A stretch of DNA of 40,624 bases from an uncultured Pseudomonadota bacterium. Lineage in GTDB: Bacteria > Pseudomonadota > Alphaproteobacteria > RF32 > CAG-239. The notes under the pieces are model-generated. The model was not told the origin of the DNA, made no database searches, and saw only the letters and a list, made by a program, of their open reading frames with translations. The translations under genes were made by a program, and so were the position numbers. Each line of letters begins with the position of its first letter. Position 1 is the stretch's first letter. Where the stretch lies: positions 1-40,624 of the forward strand of contig CASFJL010000012.1 of NCBI GenBank assembly GCA_949295005.1, written 5' to 3'. Shown piece by piece: positions 32,924 to 40,624 of the stretch.

Positions 32924-33332
32924 CTTCTATCTTTAATAAATATTGAATTGCTAAACTTAAATTTGTGTATGTTTGTAACACATCTAGCGTTTCTTTGTCA
33001 ATTATTTGATAAAGTTGTTTTTTTTCATTATAAGCCAAATATTCAAACTCATCATATCCCAAAATGATTATTTCTGATTTATTGGGTAAATCAAGCATAT
33101 CATTTTGAGCAAAAATGTCTAAATAATATGAACGCGGATTGATGCCAAAAATAAAAATACCGTCATATTCAATGGTGTTTATTTGTTGCAAAAATTGAGA
33201 AAATTCTTTAGGAAAATTTGCTATCTTGTTGATTTTTAGGTCTTGCTGAGTGTGGATGATTTGTTCTAAAGTCGCTGGCTTGGCCGTCATTAACAAAGGA
33301 AAGCTTTTTAGTTGTTTTATAAGTTTTTGCAT
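32916..33332 (-). CDS. SUKH-fold (SMI1/KNR4, YrhA-like) protein, probable immunity protein
   Basis: A 138-aa protein with the SUKH pattern: FPKEFSQFLQQINTIEYDGIFIFGINP, then LDIFAQND, IIILGYDEFEYLAYNEK and a closing LQTYTNLSLAIQYLL. The layout matches the YrhA branch. SUKH proteins are the commonest immunity proteins against nuclease toxins in polymorphic toxin systems. Here the preceding gene encodes an HNH-type protein and overlaps it by 16 bases, as expected for toxin and immunity. No membrane segment is present. The immunity role is inferred from fold and context. Confidence 0.8.
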   Translation of the reverse strand: MQKLIKQLKSFPLLMTAKPATLEQIIHTQQDLKINKIANFPKEFSQFLQQINTIEYDGIFIFGINPRSYYLDIFAQNDMLDLPNKSEIIILGYDEFEYLAYNEKKQLYQIIDKETLDVLQTYTNLSLAIQYLLKIEDE

Positions 33333-34549
33333 TTATTTTCCTTTTGAATTTTTAATAGCAAAATATCTTGTATATTTTGCGTTTGTTTTTGGAAAAATTG
33401 AAATTTCTTATTGAATCCGCCAAAGAAAATCATCTTAGGGGACAATTCTACTCTTTTAACCATGCGGTTGTATATTTTTTTGCCTTCTGAATTGCTGTCA
33501 AACATGTGAAGCATAATATGATAGGGGTTTTCAATAATCAGGCACAAATTATCAACAGAATTGGCTAATGCCAAATTTTGTTGATTGTTAATGTCTTTAA
33601 TTGGACGTTTGTGATGAATGTTAAACAAAGGCGGAACGCTGCCTTTGAGTTTCATTTGTGCTATAATCTGATTAATAAAATTTTGGTAACCTCTGTTGTC
33701 ATTCTCTCCACCAGTGTTTATCTGAATTCCCTTCTGGTGCAAAGCATATTCTATGACTTGCCTGTTTGAATGCATATATTCTCTAAACTCATTTTCATAA
33801 TTGGCTATAAAATGTTTGATAAATTTTGATTTTGCATTTTCAAGGGGGAAAATATTATTTTTGTTTTGATAGAGTTTTAACATATAAATCATGTCATAAG
33901 CGTTCAGATGTTTTAGCTCTTGAGGAGTAATGTTCATCGCTTGCATAGATTTAATAAATTGAGGTGCTCTTTTTTGAAAATTTTTGAATTGTTTGATGAA
34001 TTTCCATGATGGAACATCATTCAAATTATAATATTGCTCATCAATAGTTGAGGGGACTTTGTCATTTGCTTCATTTCTTTTTTTGATAAAGAAATTGCTC
34101 AAACATAAATCGCTTGGATAATGAGATAGCCCGTGGAAATCTGTTTTAATCAGAAATTTTTCTTCCGCACTGATAGGACTTGCTTCTCGATTAACAAAAG
34201 TTAATCCTTCTTTTTCCATTAATAACTCAACATGTTGTTTTATTTCGGTATTTTTGCTATGAATGATGTTCTCAATTAACTCGTCTAAATTATAAATTTT
34301 TTGTTGCTGGTTGCGGTATTCAACTGAATTTTTTTTATTATCAGGTAAAAAGAAAAGATCTAATGAATTTTTTAAGCAGAGCAAATTATCTAAGTTTTCT
34401 TGTTCTTCTTTAGTGAGTTTTTCGTTTTTGTTTTTTTTACGGCGTTTTTTATGGGAAATTTGGCTCAAAGCTTTATCCAACACAATCAGATAAATCAAGT
34501 CTTGTGCTGTATTTATGTTAATACCCATATTAGATTGTCTTTTTGCCAT
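33317..34549 (-). CDS. HNH-endonuclease-like protein, candidate toxin of the SUKH pair
   Basis: A 410-aa protein. The C-terminal third has an HNH-like metal site: FNIHHKRPIKD with H312-H313, N334 in NSVDNLCLI, then H344 and H348 in YHIMLHMFD. This is the HHxxP...N...H...H pattern of colicin/HNH-type nucleases. The N-terminal 300 residues are helical and lysine-rich with no known delivery domain and no signal peptide; a basic stretch KKRRKKNKNEK lies at 34-44. Without a secretion domain, export by the type IV coupling protein in the same window is only a conjecture. The start follows AGGACAAAAT. It overlaps the SUKH gene by 16 bases. Confidence 0.78.
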   Translation of the reverse strand: MAKRQSNMGININTAQDLIYLIVLDKALSQISHKKRRKKNKNEKLTKEEQENLDNLLCLKNSLDLFFLPDNKKNSVEYRNQQQKIYNLDELIENIIHSKNTEIKQHVELLMEKEGLTFVNREASPISAEEKFLIKTDFHGLSHYPSDLCLSNFFIKKRNEANDKVPSTIDEQYYNLNDVPSWKFIKQFKNFQKRAPQFIKSMQAMNITPQELKHLNAYDMIYMLKLYQNKNNIFPLENAKSKFIKHFIANYENEFREYMHSNRQVIEYALHQKGIQINTGGENDNRGYQNFINQIIAQMKLKGSVPPLFNIHHKRPIKDINNQQNLALANSVDNLCLIIENPYHIMLHMFDSNSEGKKIYNRMVKRVELSPKMIFFGGFNKKFQFFQKQTQNIQDILLLKIQKENKCKNL

Positions 34550-34694
34550 TTATTTTGTCCTAATGGATTCTTTTTTCTCGAAATATAAAATATTATATAA
34601 TTTTTATTTTGTCTAATTTTCATTTTAAAATTGTTTATAAAAATATACAGTTTTTTTATTTTTTTTGATTATATTATAAAAAAAAGGAGGCCAA

Positions 34695-35351
34695 ATGCTG
34701 GAAATTGCTTTTTCTCAAGATAAAAATCATTTATTTTTAGGACAAAAATGTCCTGTTGTTTCTTTATTTAATCAATTTAATGCTTTTAATTTGGATTCTT
34801 TTTTGATTAAAGCAGATGAAATTATTCAAAAATATGCGAAAGAAAGGGTTGTAATTATTCAGTTGGAAGAAAAATTTGTTAATGATTTTTCTTTAGCTCT
34901 GAGTATTAAATCTTATGACGAAAACACATGCTTGGAAACAGTGGTGTTTGAGGTCGGGGATGCTAATGTTGTTGGAACAAATTATTTGCCCTATATTGCT
35001 TTGAGTAATGCCATTCGCTATATGAGAGATTTGTATCGGATGGATATAAAAGAAGCTTATGCTGATATTGCGCGGTTGGGATATTTGGGGCTGAATATTT
35101 TTAGAGATTTTTTGAATAATCAGATTGTGTTAAAATGGAAAACCCAGCCTTATGAAAAAATTTTTTATGCTCACAACAAAGCGTCTATTTTGGTGTTGGT
35201 GGCAATGATGAAATATTGGGCTATTGCTAAGTCAGAACAATCAATTTTGGCAATTTTGGGCGGAGAAAATGAAGCACAGGCGTATGAAATTCCGGATTTT
35301 TCTTCTGAAGATGAAATGATAAATTATGTTATAAATATGGTGAGGGGATAA
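34695..35351 (+). CDS. Unrecognised 218-aa protein upstream of the M29 aminopeptidase
   Basis: A soluble 218-aa protein, no signal peptide or membrane helix. I do not recognise it. Sequence features are a beta-rich N-terminal half (RVVIIQLEEKFVNDF, TCLETVVFEVGD) and a helical C-terminal half (YMRDLYRMDIKEAYADIARLGYLGL). It has a strong AAAAGGAGG site 5 bases before the ATG. Its stop overlaps the aminopeptidase start by one base (TAATG), so the two are translationally coupled and may work together. Confidence 0.8.
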   Translation: MLEIAFSQDKNHLFLGQKCPVVSLFNQFNAFNLDSFLIKADEIIQKYAKERVVIIQLEEKFVNDFSLALSIKSYDENTCLETVVFEVGDANVVGTNYLPYIALSNAIRYMRDLYRMDIKEAYADIARLGYLGLNIFRDFLNNQIVLKWKTQPYEKIFYAHNKASILVLVAMMKYWAIAKSEQSILAILGGENEAQAYEIPDFSSEDEMINYVINMVRG

Positions 35352-36478
35352 TGCAAAAAGATGTTAGATTAATTCAAATGGCAGAGCAAATTGTTAAGCA
35401 CTCCATTAAGGTAAAAAAAGGTGAAAAAGTTTTTGTGGAAGGTTTTAGTGATTCCGTAAAACCTTTGTTTGATGAAGTTATAAAATTAATTACAAAAGAA
35501 GGCGGTATCCCTTTTTGGTATTTTAATGACAATGCATTTATAAAAAGCTTTGTCGAAAACGCAAGCGCCAAACAGATGAATGAGTTGGGAAAGATTCATG
35601 CTGATTTGATGAAACAATGCCAAGCATATGTTGGTATTAGAGGCTATGATGATATGTTCTTGCTCTCTGACATATCTGAAAAACAAATGCACCTTTATCA
35701 GCAAGAATTTTATAAGCAAGTGCATTTTGAGGTGCGTATTCCAAAAACACGTTGGGTGGTTATGCGTTATCCGAATAATACAATGTCCGCTCTTTCCAGA
35801 ATGTCTACACAAAAGTTTGAAGACTTTTATTTTAATGCTTGCTTGGTTGATTATGACAAAATGGCAAAAGCCATGTTACCTTTGAAAAAACTTATGGATA
35901 AAACAAAAAAGGTTCACATTTTGGCGCCAAATACGGATTTGAGCTTTTCAATTGAAAATTTGAAGGCGGTTGCTTGTGCCGGAGAAATGAATTTGCCTGA
36001 CGGTGAAGTTTATACGGCACCGGTTAAAAATTCCATTAACGGGGTTATCCAATTTAATACGGATACGGTTTATGAAGGGGATTGTTTCTCTAACATTCGT
36101 TTGGAGTTTAAAGACGGCAAAATTGTTAAAGGTACATCTATGGTTAATAACGATAAGTTTCAAAAGCTCCTTGATTTGGATGAAGGAAGCCGTTATATGG
36201 GCGAGTTTGCTTTAGGGGTTAATCCGTTTATTACCAAACCGATGTTGGATATTTTGTTTGATGAAAAAATATCGGGTTCTTTGCATATGGCAATTGGTAA
36301 TTCTTATAATGATGAAACATTTAACGGTAATCGCTCGGCCATTCACTGGGATTTGGTCCTTATTCAAACGGCAGAACACGGCGGTGGTGAAATTTGGTTT
36401 GATGATAAACTTATCCGTAAAGACGGTAAGTTTGTTATTAAAGAGCTTGAAGGTCTAAACCCTGAAAACTTGAAATAA
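35351..36478 (+). CDS. M29-family metallo-aminopeptidase
   Basis: A 375-aa peptidase of the AmpS/PepS/thermophilic aminopeptidase (M29) family, which removes N-terminal residues from peptides in the cytoplasm. Likely metal ligands lie in CAGEMNLPDGEVYTAP (two Glu), GSLHMAIGNSYND (His) and AIHWDLV (His, Asp), the family order. The N-terminal VKKGEKVFVEG is also characteristic. The length fits the family. It is coupled to the unknown 218-aa gene and ends at a bidirectional terminator. Confidence 0.88.
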   Translation: MQKDVRLIQMAEQIVKHSIKVKKGEKVFVEGFSDSVKPLFDEVIKLITKEGGIPFWYFNDNAFIKSFVENASAKQMNELGKIHADLMKQCQAYVGIRGYDDMFLLSDISEKQMHLYQQEFYKQVHFEVRIPKTRWVVMRYPNNTMSALSRMSTQKFEDFYFNACLVDYDKMAKAMLPLKKLMDKTKKVHILAPNTDLSFSIENLKAVACAGEMNLPDGEVYTAPVKNSINGVIQFNTDTVYEGDCFSNIRLEFKDGKIVKGTSMVNNDKFQKLLDLDEGSRYMGEFALGVNPFITKPMLDILFDEKISGSLHMAIGNSYNDETFNGNRSAIHWDLVLIQTAEHGGGEIWFDDKLIRKDGKFVIKELEGLNPENLK

Positions 36479-36482
36479 AATT

Positions 36483-36511
36483 AAAAGCACTCTTTGTAGA
36501 GTGCTTTTTTC
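36483..36511. terminator. Bidirectional terminator between the aminopeptidase and histidine phosphatase genes
   Basis: AAAAGCACTCT and AGAGTGCTTTTTT pair with a minimal TTGT loop. It ends the plus-strand aminopeptidase transcript and, on the other strand, the operon running from 40370. Confidence 0.88.
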
Positions 36512-36515
36512 TTGC

Positions 36516-37094
36516 TTAAAAAATATGACCTTCAATTCTCCAATTGTCATCTTCATATATTAGGTAAAAAGCGGCGCAATTGGCCAATTTATCAAAATCA
36601 TAATTCAGATAATTGAGCATGGCGCCCATTGTGCCCCCGTGGATGGCAATCCCCATTGTGGAAAAATTTTGAGAAGTTAAATTCTTAATTTCTGCTAACA
36701 CTCTGATTAAAGCTTCTTTTTTGCTTTCTCCGTTTGGGAAACGAATGTCAAAATATTGAGGGTTATTCCAATTATTGACAATTTCGGGAACGCTTTTTTG
36801 CAAATCTGCAATTAATTGTCCTTCGGCATCGCCGTAAAAACATTCACGCAAATCATTGCGGACTTCTACCTGAATATTTAAGGCCTGAGCAACCACGTCT
36901 GCCGTATGTTTTGCTCTGATTAAGGGGCTTGAAAAAATTTTTTCCAGACCTTTGTCTTTGAGTTTTTCTATCAAGCCTTGCGCTTGTTTTATGCCATTTT
37001 CATTCAAATCATAATCCATGCCGGAGCCTTGCCAACGTTTTTGTTTGTTAAGCTCGGTTTCTCCGTGGCGAAAAACATAAAAGTCTTTACGCAT
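36516..37094 (-). CDS. Histidine phosphatase (phosphoglycerate mutase-like)
   Basis: A 192-aa enzyme with the RHGE motif at residues 9-12 (FRHGETELNKQKRWQG), where the His is transiently phosphorylated. The second Arg and acid residues are in FSSPLIRAKHTA and LRECFYGDAEGQ, and the second catalytic His is in GIAIHGGTMGAML. Family members are cofactor-dependent mutases or broad phosphatases such as CobC/PhoE types; the substrate cannot be told. The start overlaps the methyltransferase-like gene by 8 bases. It is the last gene of the minus-strand series. Confidence 0.88.
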   Translation of the reverse strand: MRKDFYVFRHGETELNKQKRWQGSGMDYDLNENGIKQAQGLIEKLKDKGLEKIFSSPLIRAKHTADVVAQALNIQVEVRNDLRECFYGDAEGQLIADLQKSVPEIVNNWNNPQYFDIRFPNGESKKEALIRVLAEIKNLTSQNFSTMGIAIHGGTMGAMLNYLNYDFDKLANCAAFYLIYEDDNWRIEGHIF

Positions 37095-37668
37095 TTTTAT
37101 TTTTCCTTTTTTCTTTTAGATCTGCGCCGTTGATTTGCGCCCAAGTGATTGTGGTTTCATTTATTCCTTTTTCCCAGATAAACCATGCAAATTCCATTGC
37201 CGGAGAGCCAAAGCCCAAAAAGTCTACTTTGTTTGGAATAACAATAATTTTTGCCGGTGGAAATTTGGCATAAAGTTTTGCTCTTTTTTTGCCGGTTAAA
37301 TATCTTATGGGCAAAAGCAAGGCCAAACATTTTTTGGAGAGTTTTAACCCTTGTTCGATAAATTCATAAGCTAGCTGAAACGGTGGGTTGGTGATGATGT
37401 TGTCTGCCGTTTTATTTGAGACAAGAAAATCTATTCCGCCTTGTCCATAACCTCTGTCAACCAAATCAGAGCTTTCGACATTAAAATTATGAGAGATTAA
37501 AACCTCAGATAATCTACCGTCACCACAAGCAGGTTCCCAGATTTTTCCTTCAAAATGATAGTTTTCAAGCAAAGCCTCGGTTACATAAGTCGGGGTAGGG
37601 TAAAAGTCCTCCTTTTGGCGCAAATCTTCTACTTTGCGGCCTAATAATTTATATTGCTCGTTTATCAT
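37087..37668 (-). CDS. Phage-type DNA adenine methylase-like protein
   Basis: A 193-aa protein with FYPTP (22-26), the SAM-binding motif WEPACGDGRL (44-53) and the catalytic-type NPPF (94-97). This short form is common in phages and mobile elements as an N6-adenine methyltransferase fragment without a clear target-recognition domain. It could modify DNA or another substrate, and no restriction partner is nearby. It lies 9 bases after the GT2 gene and overlaps the phosphatase gene, so it is embedded in an operon with unrelated functions. Confidence 0.78.
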   Translation of the reverse strand: MINEQYKLLGRKVEDLRQKEDFYPTPTYVTEALLENYHFEGKIWEPACGDGRLSEVLISHNFNVESSDLVDRGYGQGGIDFLVSNKTADNIITNPPFQLAYEFIEQGLKLSKKCLALLLPIRYLTGKKRAKLYAKFPPAKIIVIPNKVDFLGFGSPAMEFAWFIWEKGINETTITWAQINGADLKEKRKNKNA

Positions 37669-37677
37669 ATTTGACCT

Positions 37678-38664
37678 TTATTTTTTTAATTTTATTCTTA
37701 TGCCAAAGATATAAAAATAGATATTTGAAGCATCTGTTGAATATGAAAAAATTTTTTTATAAAAAGGAACTTTGCCAATTTTATATAAAAACTTTTTCCA
37801 ATATTTATTTGGTAAAAATTCTTTTACTTTATTTAAAAATATATCTTTTTCAAAACTGTTTTTGTACTCATATGAAAATGAAGAAATGGCACATAAATAT
37901 AAACTTTCTTCATATTTTTTATCAATCGGACATTGAGTTATAAAAGATTGTATTGCTTCAAATATGCAATTGGAATATTTTCCTCTGGTTGCAGAAATTT
38001 GGGTTGATGTGTTGATTCTATAATAAACCAAAGGTAAATCCAATAAAGCTATTTTTTTTGCCAGATAAATGCTACATAGAGAAAAAGTCATATCATTGCA
38101 ACACTTTAAATTATCAAATTTTATTTGGTTATTAACAATAAAATCTCTTTTATATAATTTAAAAAACGGAGCGTTGCTGAATATATTAAAAATTTGTTTG
38201 GGAAAATCTTGTTTTGAAAAAACACCGGATTTTATTGAAGAAATTTTGGGCCATGAATATTTTTGAGCCTTGGCGGTGTTTTTTTGATTGTCATAAAAAT
38301 AATAACGATAGACAACCATATCTGCTTGTGTTTCTTCAGCTTTTTGATATGCCAAAGATAACATATTTTTTTCAAAAAAATCATCAGCATCTAAGACCAA
38401 AAGATATTTACCTTTAGCTTGTTTTATACCTATATTCCGACTATCTCCGGCGCCTGTGTTGGCTTTGTTAATGATTGTTATTCGATTATCTTGTTGGGCA
38501 TAATCTTCTAAAATGGATAATGATGAATCTTTAGAGCCGTCATTGACGCAGATTAGTTCAAAATTATGAAAATCTTGATTTATAAGGCTATCTATGGCTT
38601 GTTTTAGATATTTTTCTGCGTTGTAAATTGGCATTACAATTGAAATTGCTGGGTTTTTAGACAT
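37678..38664 (-). CDS. Family 2 glycosyltransferase
   Basis: A 328-aa GT-A fold enzyme. The N-terminus ISIVMPIYNAEKYLKQAIDS and ICVNDGSKDSS bind the nucleotide sugar, and LDADD (91-95) is the metal-binding DxD motif. The C-terminal part is basic and hydrophobic (KKFLYKIGKVPFYKKIFSY) and may touch the membrane. It should add a sugar to a surface glycan such as LPS or capsule; donor and acceptor are unknown. It starts just after the GT4 stop (TAAAATG), so the two are coupled. Confidence 0.92.
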   Translation of the reverse strand: MSKNPAISIVMPIYNAEKYLKQAIDSLINQDFHNFELICVNDGSKDSSLSILEDYAQQDNRITIINKANTGAGDSRNIGIKQAKGKYLLVLDADDFFEKNMLSLAYQKAEETQADMVVYRYYFYDNQKNTAKAQKYSWPKISSIKSGVFSKQDFPKQIFNIFSNAPFFKLYKRDFIVNNQIKFDNLKCCNDMTFSLCSIYLAKKIALLDLPLVYYRINTSTQISATRGKYSNCIFEAIQSFITQCPIDKKYEESLYLCAISSFSYEYKNSFEKDIFLNKVKEFLPNKYWKKFLYKIGKVPFYKKIFSYSTDASNIYFYIFGIRIKLKK

Positions 38665-38665
38665 T

Positions 38666-39808
38666 TTACATTCCTAGTTGGTTAAATTTTTTTATAAATT
38701 CTTCTGAACTGAATCTATATAAATTTTGTTGAGCGCATAAAATATATTTTTCTTTATTAAAATTTTGCGAATCTACATCTGATAAAATAGATGCAAGGCA
38801 ATTATAATCTCCTGTCGGATACAAAATTCCGGCTTGTCCTGCTTTTAAAATTTCCTTCGGTCCTTCCGGACAATCGCTTGAAATTGCCAAACAATTAGAT
38901 ATTTGGGCTTCTATCAAAACAGTTGGTAAACCCTCTTTATATGAAGATAAAATTAACGCTTTGGCATTTTGCATCCATTGATATGGAAATTGGCTTGTTC
39001 CATAAAAAATTATTTGATTATCCAACCCTTTTTCTTGGCACATTTTTTGAAAGTGATTTTTTTGTTTGCCATCTCCAATTAAAACCAGCTTGGTTTTTGA
39101 CTTGGTGTTAGTAATAAATTTTTCATATCCCAAAAGCAAAGTGTTGATATCTTTATCCGTATCAATTCTTGAAACATGCACAAAATAGGGTTGCATTTTT
39201 TTTATTTGTTGTTCTTCATTTTGATTAATTGGCGGCAAGCTTAAATCAAAAGGATTATATATTTGATAAATTTTTGATGCATATTTAGGATAATATTGCA
39301 AAAATTGATTTTTAAAATCTTCAGTCAAACAGACAATTTTGTCATATGAAAATAATTTTTTATGTTGAAATTTCTTCTTCTTTTGAAAACCAGAAAAGGC
39401 ACCATGCATCCAGACAATTCTTTTTTGATGTGCTTGTAGAGGGATGTTATATAATAGTGAAGAACCATTTTTAAAATCAATGACGTAATCATATGTATTA
39501 AAATCAGGAATATATTTGGCTATATATCTATTAAGCCAAATGATTAGTTTTGAACGAAGATGCCATAAAAATTTTGAGCAAAAATTTTGTGGCTTTTCAG
39601 ATAATTTTAAATGCCATATTTCTGATGCAAAAATTTGTTGAACATCAGGTGAAATTGTTTGCCAAATATGATTTTTTTCAACCATACCTGTCCATACAAT
39701 GGTTATCTTCCAACCGTTTTTAGATAATGTATTAACGGCTGAAACCAAAACTCTTTCAACCCCGCCTACAATAAAATTTCTTACAAAAAAAATGGCTTTT
39801 TTTTGCAT
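38666..39808 (-). CDS. Family 4 glycosyltransferase (GT-B fold)
   Basis: A 380-aa glycosyltransferase. The N-terminus IFFVRNFIVGGVERVLV is the acceptor-side glycine loop of GT4 enzymes, and the C-terminal donor domain has VHVSRIDTDKDINTLL, KLVLIGDGKQ and the E-x7-E region SSYKEGLPTVLIEAQ. It probably acts in surface polysaccharide synthesis with the adjacent GT2. The start follows AAAGAGG. The nitroreductase gene ends 22 bases upstream on the same strand. Confidence 0.92.
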   Translation of the reverse strand: MQKKAIFFVRNFIVGGVERVLVSAVNTLSKNGWKITIVWTGMVEKNHIWQTISPDVQQIFASEIWHLKLSEKPQNFCSKFLWHLRSKLIIWLNRYIAKYIPDFNTYDYVIDFKNGSSLLYNIPLQAHQKRIVWMHGAFSGFQKKKKFQHKKLFSYDKIVCLTEDFKNQFLQYYPKYASKIYQIYNPFDLSLPPINQNEEQQIKKMQPYFVHVSRIDTDKDINTLLLGYEKFITNTKSKTKLVLIGDGKQKNHFQKMCQEKGLDNQIIFYGTSQFPYQWMQNAKALILSSYKEGLPTVLIEAQISNCLAISSDCPEGPKEILKAGQAGILYPTGDYNCLASILSDVDSQNFNKEKYILCAQQNLYRFSSEEFIKKFNQLGM

Positions 39809-39830
39809 TGAATTGCCTCTTTGATTTTTT

Positions 39831-40370
39831 TTAATAAAAAGTAGCTATGTCTTCAATATTTTTGCGAGCCGGAGCTATTATTTCTTCTTCTGCTCTGTAT
39901 CCAAGTGCAATGACCGATACAATTTCTTCCGTGTTTGGAATATTAAGAATATTTCTCAATTGTTGAGCATCTCTTAACCCTAATATTATACTGTCTATTC
40001 CTAATTCAGCGGCTTTTAAGAGCAAAAAGGCGTTTTGCAATCCTAAATCATAGCACCCCCAGCCGTTTCCCAGTTCATTATCCGGTGCGCCGTTTTTATC
40101 AAATCCGGATCTGTTTTTGACAAAGCTTGTCACAATTAATGTGTTTACATCTTTGGTCACAATTTGATTTTGAGGCAATAGGGCATTCCGCACTTCTTTT
40201 AATTTTTCTTCATCAAAAACAACATAATAACGTCCGGTTTGAGAATTTTTCCAAGATGGAGCTTGTTGCGCAAATTTTAATAACTCTACAATTTGTTCTT
40301 TGCTTATTTTTTTATCTGCTTGATATTTACGAACACTTCTTCTTCTTAAAGCAATTTCATCTAAATTCAT
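39831..40370 (-). CDS. Nitroreductase-family flavoprotein
   Basis: A 179-aa FMN-dependent oxidoreductase of the nitroreductase family. The N-terminal LRRRSVRKYQADK binds FMN phosphate, and AQQAPSWKNSQTGRYYVV and GIDSIILGL belong to the fold. Natural substrates of such enzymes (quinones, nitroaromatics, flavins) are not predictable. The start at 40370 is chosen for AAGGAGC directly upstream and for the family N-terminus; a longer frame to 40496 adds 42 unlike residues. It opens the operon that continues with the glycosyltransferases. Confidence 0.9.
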   Translation of the reverse strand: MNLDEIALRRRSVRKYQADKKISKEQIVELLKFAQQAPSWKNSQTGRYYVVFDEEKLKEVRNALLPQNQIVTKDVNTLIVTSFVKNRSGFDKNGAPDNELGNGWGCYDLGLQNAFLLLKAAELGIDSIILGLRDAQQLRNILNIPNTEEIVSVIALGYRAEEEIIAPARKNIEDIATFY

Positions 40371-40565
40371 GTTTGCTCCTTTTATAAAATTTGTTATTTT
40401 TCTTAGAAAAGCACAAAATTTTGATAAAATCAATGAATTATTCTTTACAAAGAAAAAACTTTTCATAGCATAACATCGTTTGTATGGAGCAGGCAACGGG
40501 AATTTCTAGTTTGTTTTGTAACATTTGGGCTCTACGTCAAAAATGGGGGCAAAAGCAGTACTCAA

Positions 40566-40587
40566 GATTATAAAAAGTATTATAATC
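40566..40587. repeat. Inverted repeat over a probable promoter at the window end
   Basis: GATTATAA (40566-40573) and TTATAATC (40580-40587) are perfect 8-base inverted copies 6 bases apart. The right arm contains TATAAT at 40581-40586, a good -10 box for the gene starting at 40621, although no fitting -35 box is seen at 17 bases. This looks like an operator over a core promoter. Confidence 0.4.
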
Positions 40588-40620
40588 AGTTCACCACAAA
40601 CCTATTTTGGAGGACTGCTA

Positions 40621-40624
40621 ATGC
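40621..40624 (+). CDS. Start of a further gene (partial, start codon only)
   Basis: An ATG at 40621 follows TTTTGGAGGACTGCTA, with GGAGG at ideal spacing, and a probable -10 box lies at 40581-40586. Only the first codon is in the window, so nothing can be said about the product. Confidence 0.5.

Noticed and set aside
32274-33067. Plus-strand open frames opposite tsaC and the SUKH gene
   Set aside because: The minus-strand genes have recognised domains, and the plus frames lack ribosome-binding sites and family motifs.

Overview
The window is AT-rich chromosomal DNA of a Gram-negative bacterium, most likely an alphaproteobacterium with a fermentative, host-associated lifestyle. Three points support this: the gene order ruvA-ruvB-ybgC-tolQ-tolR-tolA, the rluD-rpoH pair with a small opposed membrane-protein gene in front of it, and an rpoH with the family's region 2 and RpoH-box sequences. 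A pyruvate formate-lyase module points to anaerobic fermentation. No tool was run, so lineage and homology statements rest on recognised motifs and synteny.

Layout. 1-6.0 kb: Holliday-junction helicase (ruvA, ruvB), the Tol-associated thioesterase ybgC, a Nudix hydrolase, a self-contained unknown gene with its own promoter and terminator, then tolQ-tolR-tolA; tolB and pal do not follow. 6.0-8.3 kb: an ABC exporter and, on the other strand, a small lipoprotein. 8.34-8.58 kb: a GC-rich, highly self-complementary intergenic stretch that reads as a structured RNA on the minus strand, ending in a terminator just before the lipoprotein gene. 8.6-11.7 kb: an unrecognised 473-aa protein, a serine esterase with a TTG start, a conserved small protein, a 26-codon membrane peptide and an initiator tRNA. 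11.7-13.7 kb: a GNAT acetyltransferase behind a class A (A2-type) beta-lactamase, and a divergent ASCH-domain protein. 13.7-17.0 kb: pyruvate formate-lyase activase and a pyruvate formate-lyase in two genes, with the glycyl-radical domain on a separate 80-aa protein that has its own promoter.

17.2-24.2 kb: five minus-strand genes ending in a VirD4/TraG-type coupling ATPase. With it are two related membrane-anchored proteins and two large hydrophilic proteins I cannot assign. No relaxase, VirB-type channel gene or integrase is visible. 24.2-26.5 kb: the core block (small membrane protein, rluD, rpoH). 26.5-29.1 kb: a membrane-anchored pseudokinase translationally coupled to a multi-pass membrane protein. 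29.2-32.9 kb: a PAS protein with a degenerate GGDEF domain, a TrmN6-like methyltransferase, a HAD phosphatase and tsaC. 32.9-34.5 kb: an HNH-nuclease protein overlapping a SUKH-fold protein, an effector/immunity-like pair. 34.7-40.6 kb: a small unknown protein with an M29 aminopeptidase, then a likely minus-strand operon of nitroreductase, two glycosyltransferases, an adenine-methylase-like protein and a histidine phosphatase. The window ends on the start codon of a further gene.

The best candidates for new biology are the two-gene pyruvate formate-lyase with a cysteine-rich tail, the structured RNA at 8.34-8.58 kb, the coupling-protein cluster with duplicated membrane anchors, the pseudokinase pair and the HNH/SUKH pair.
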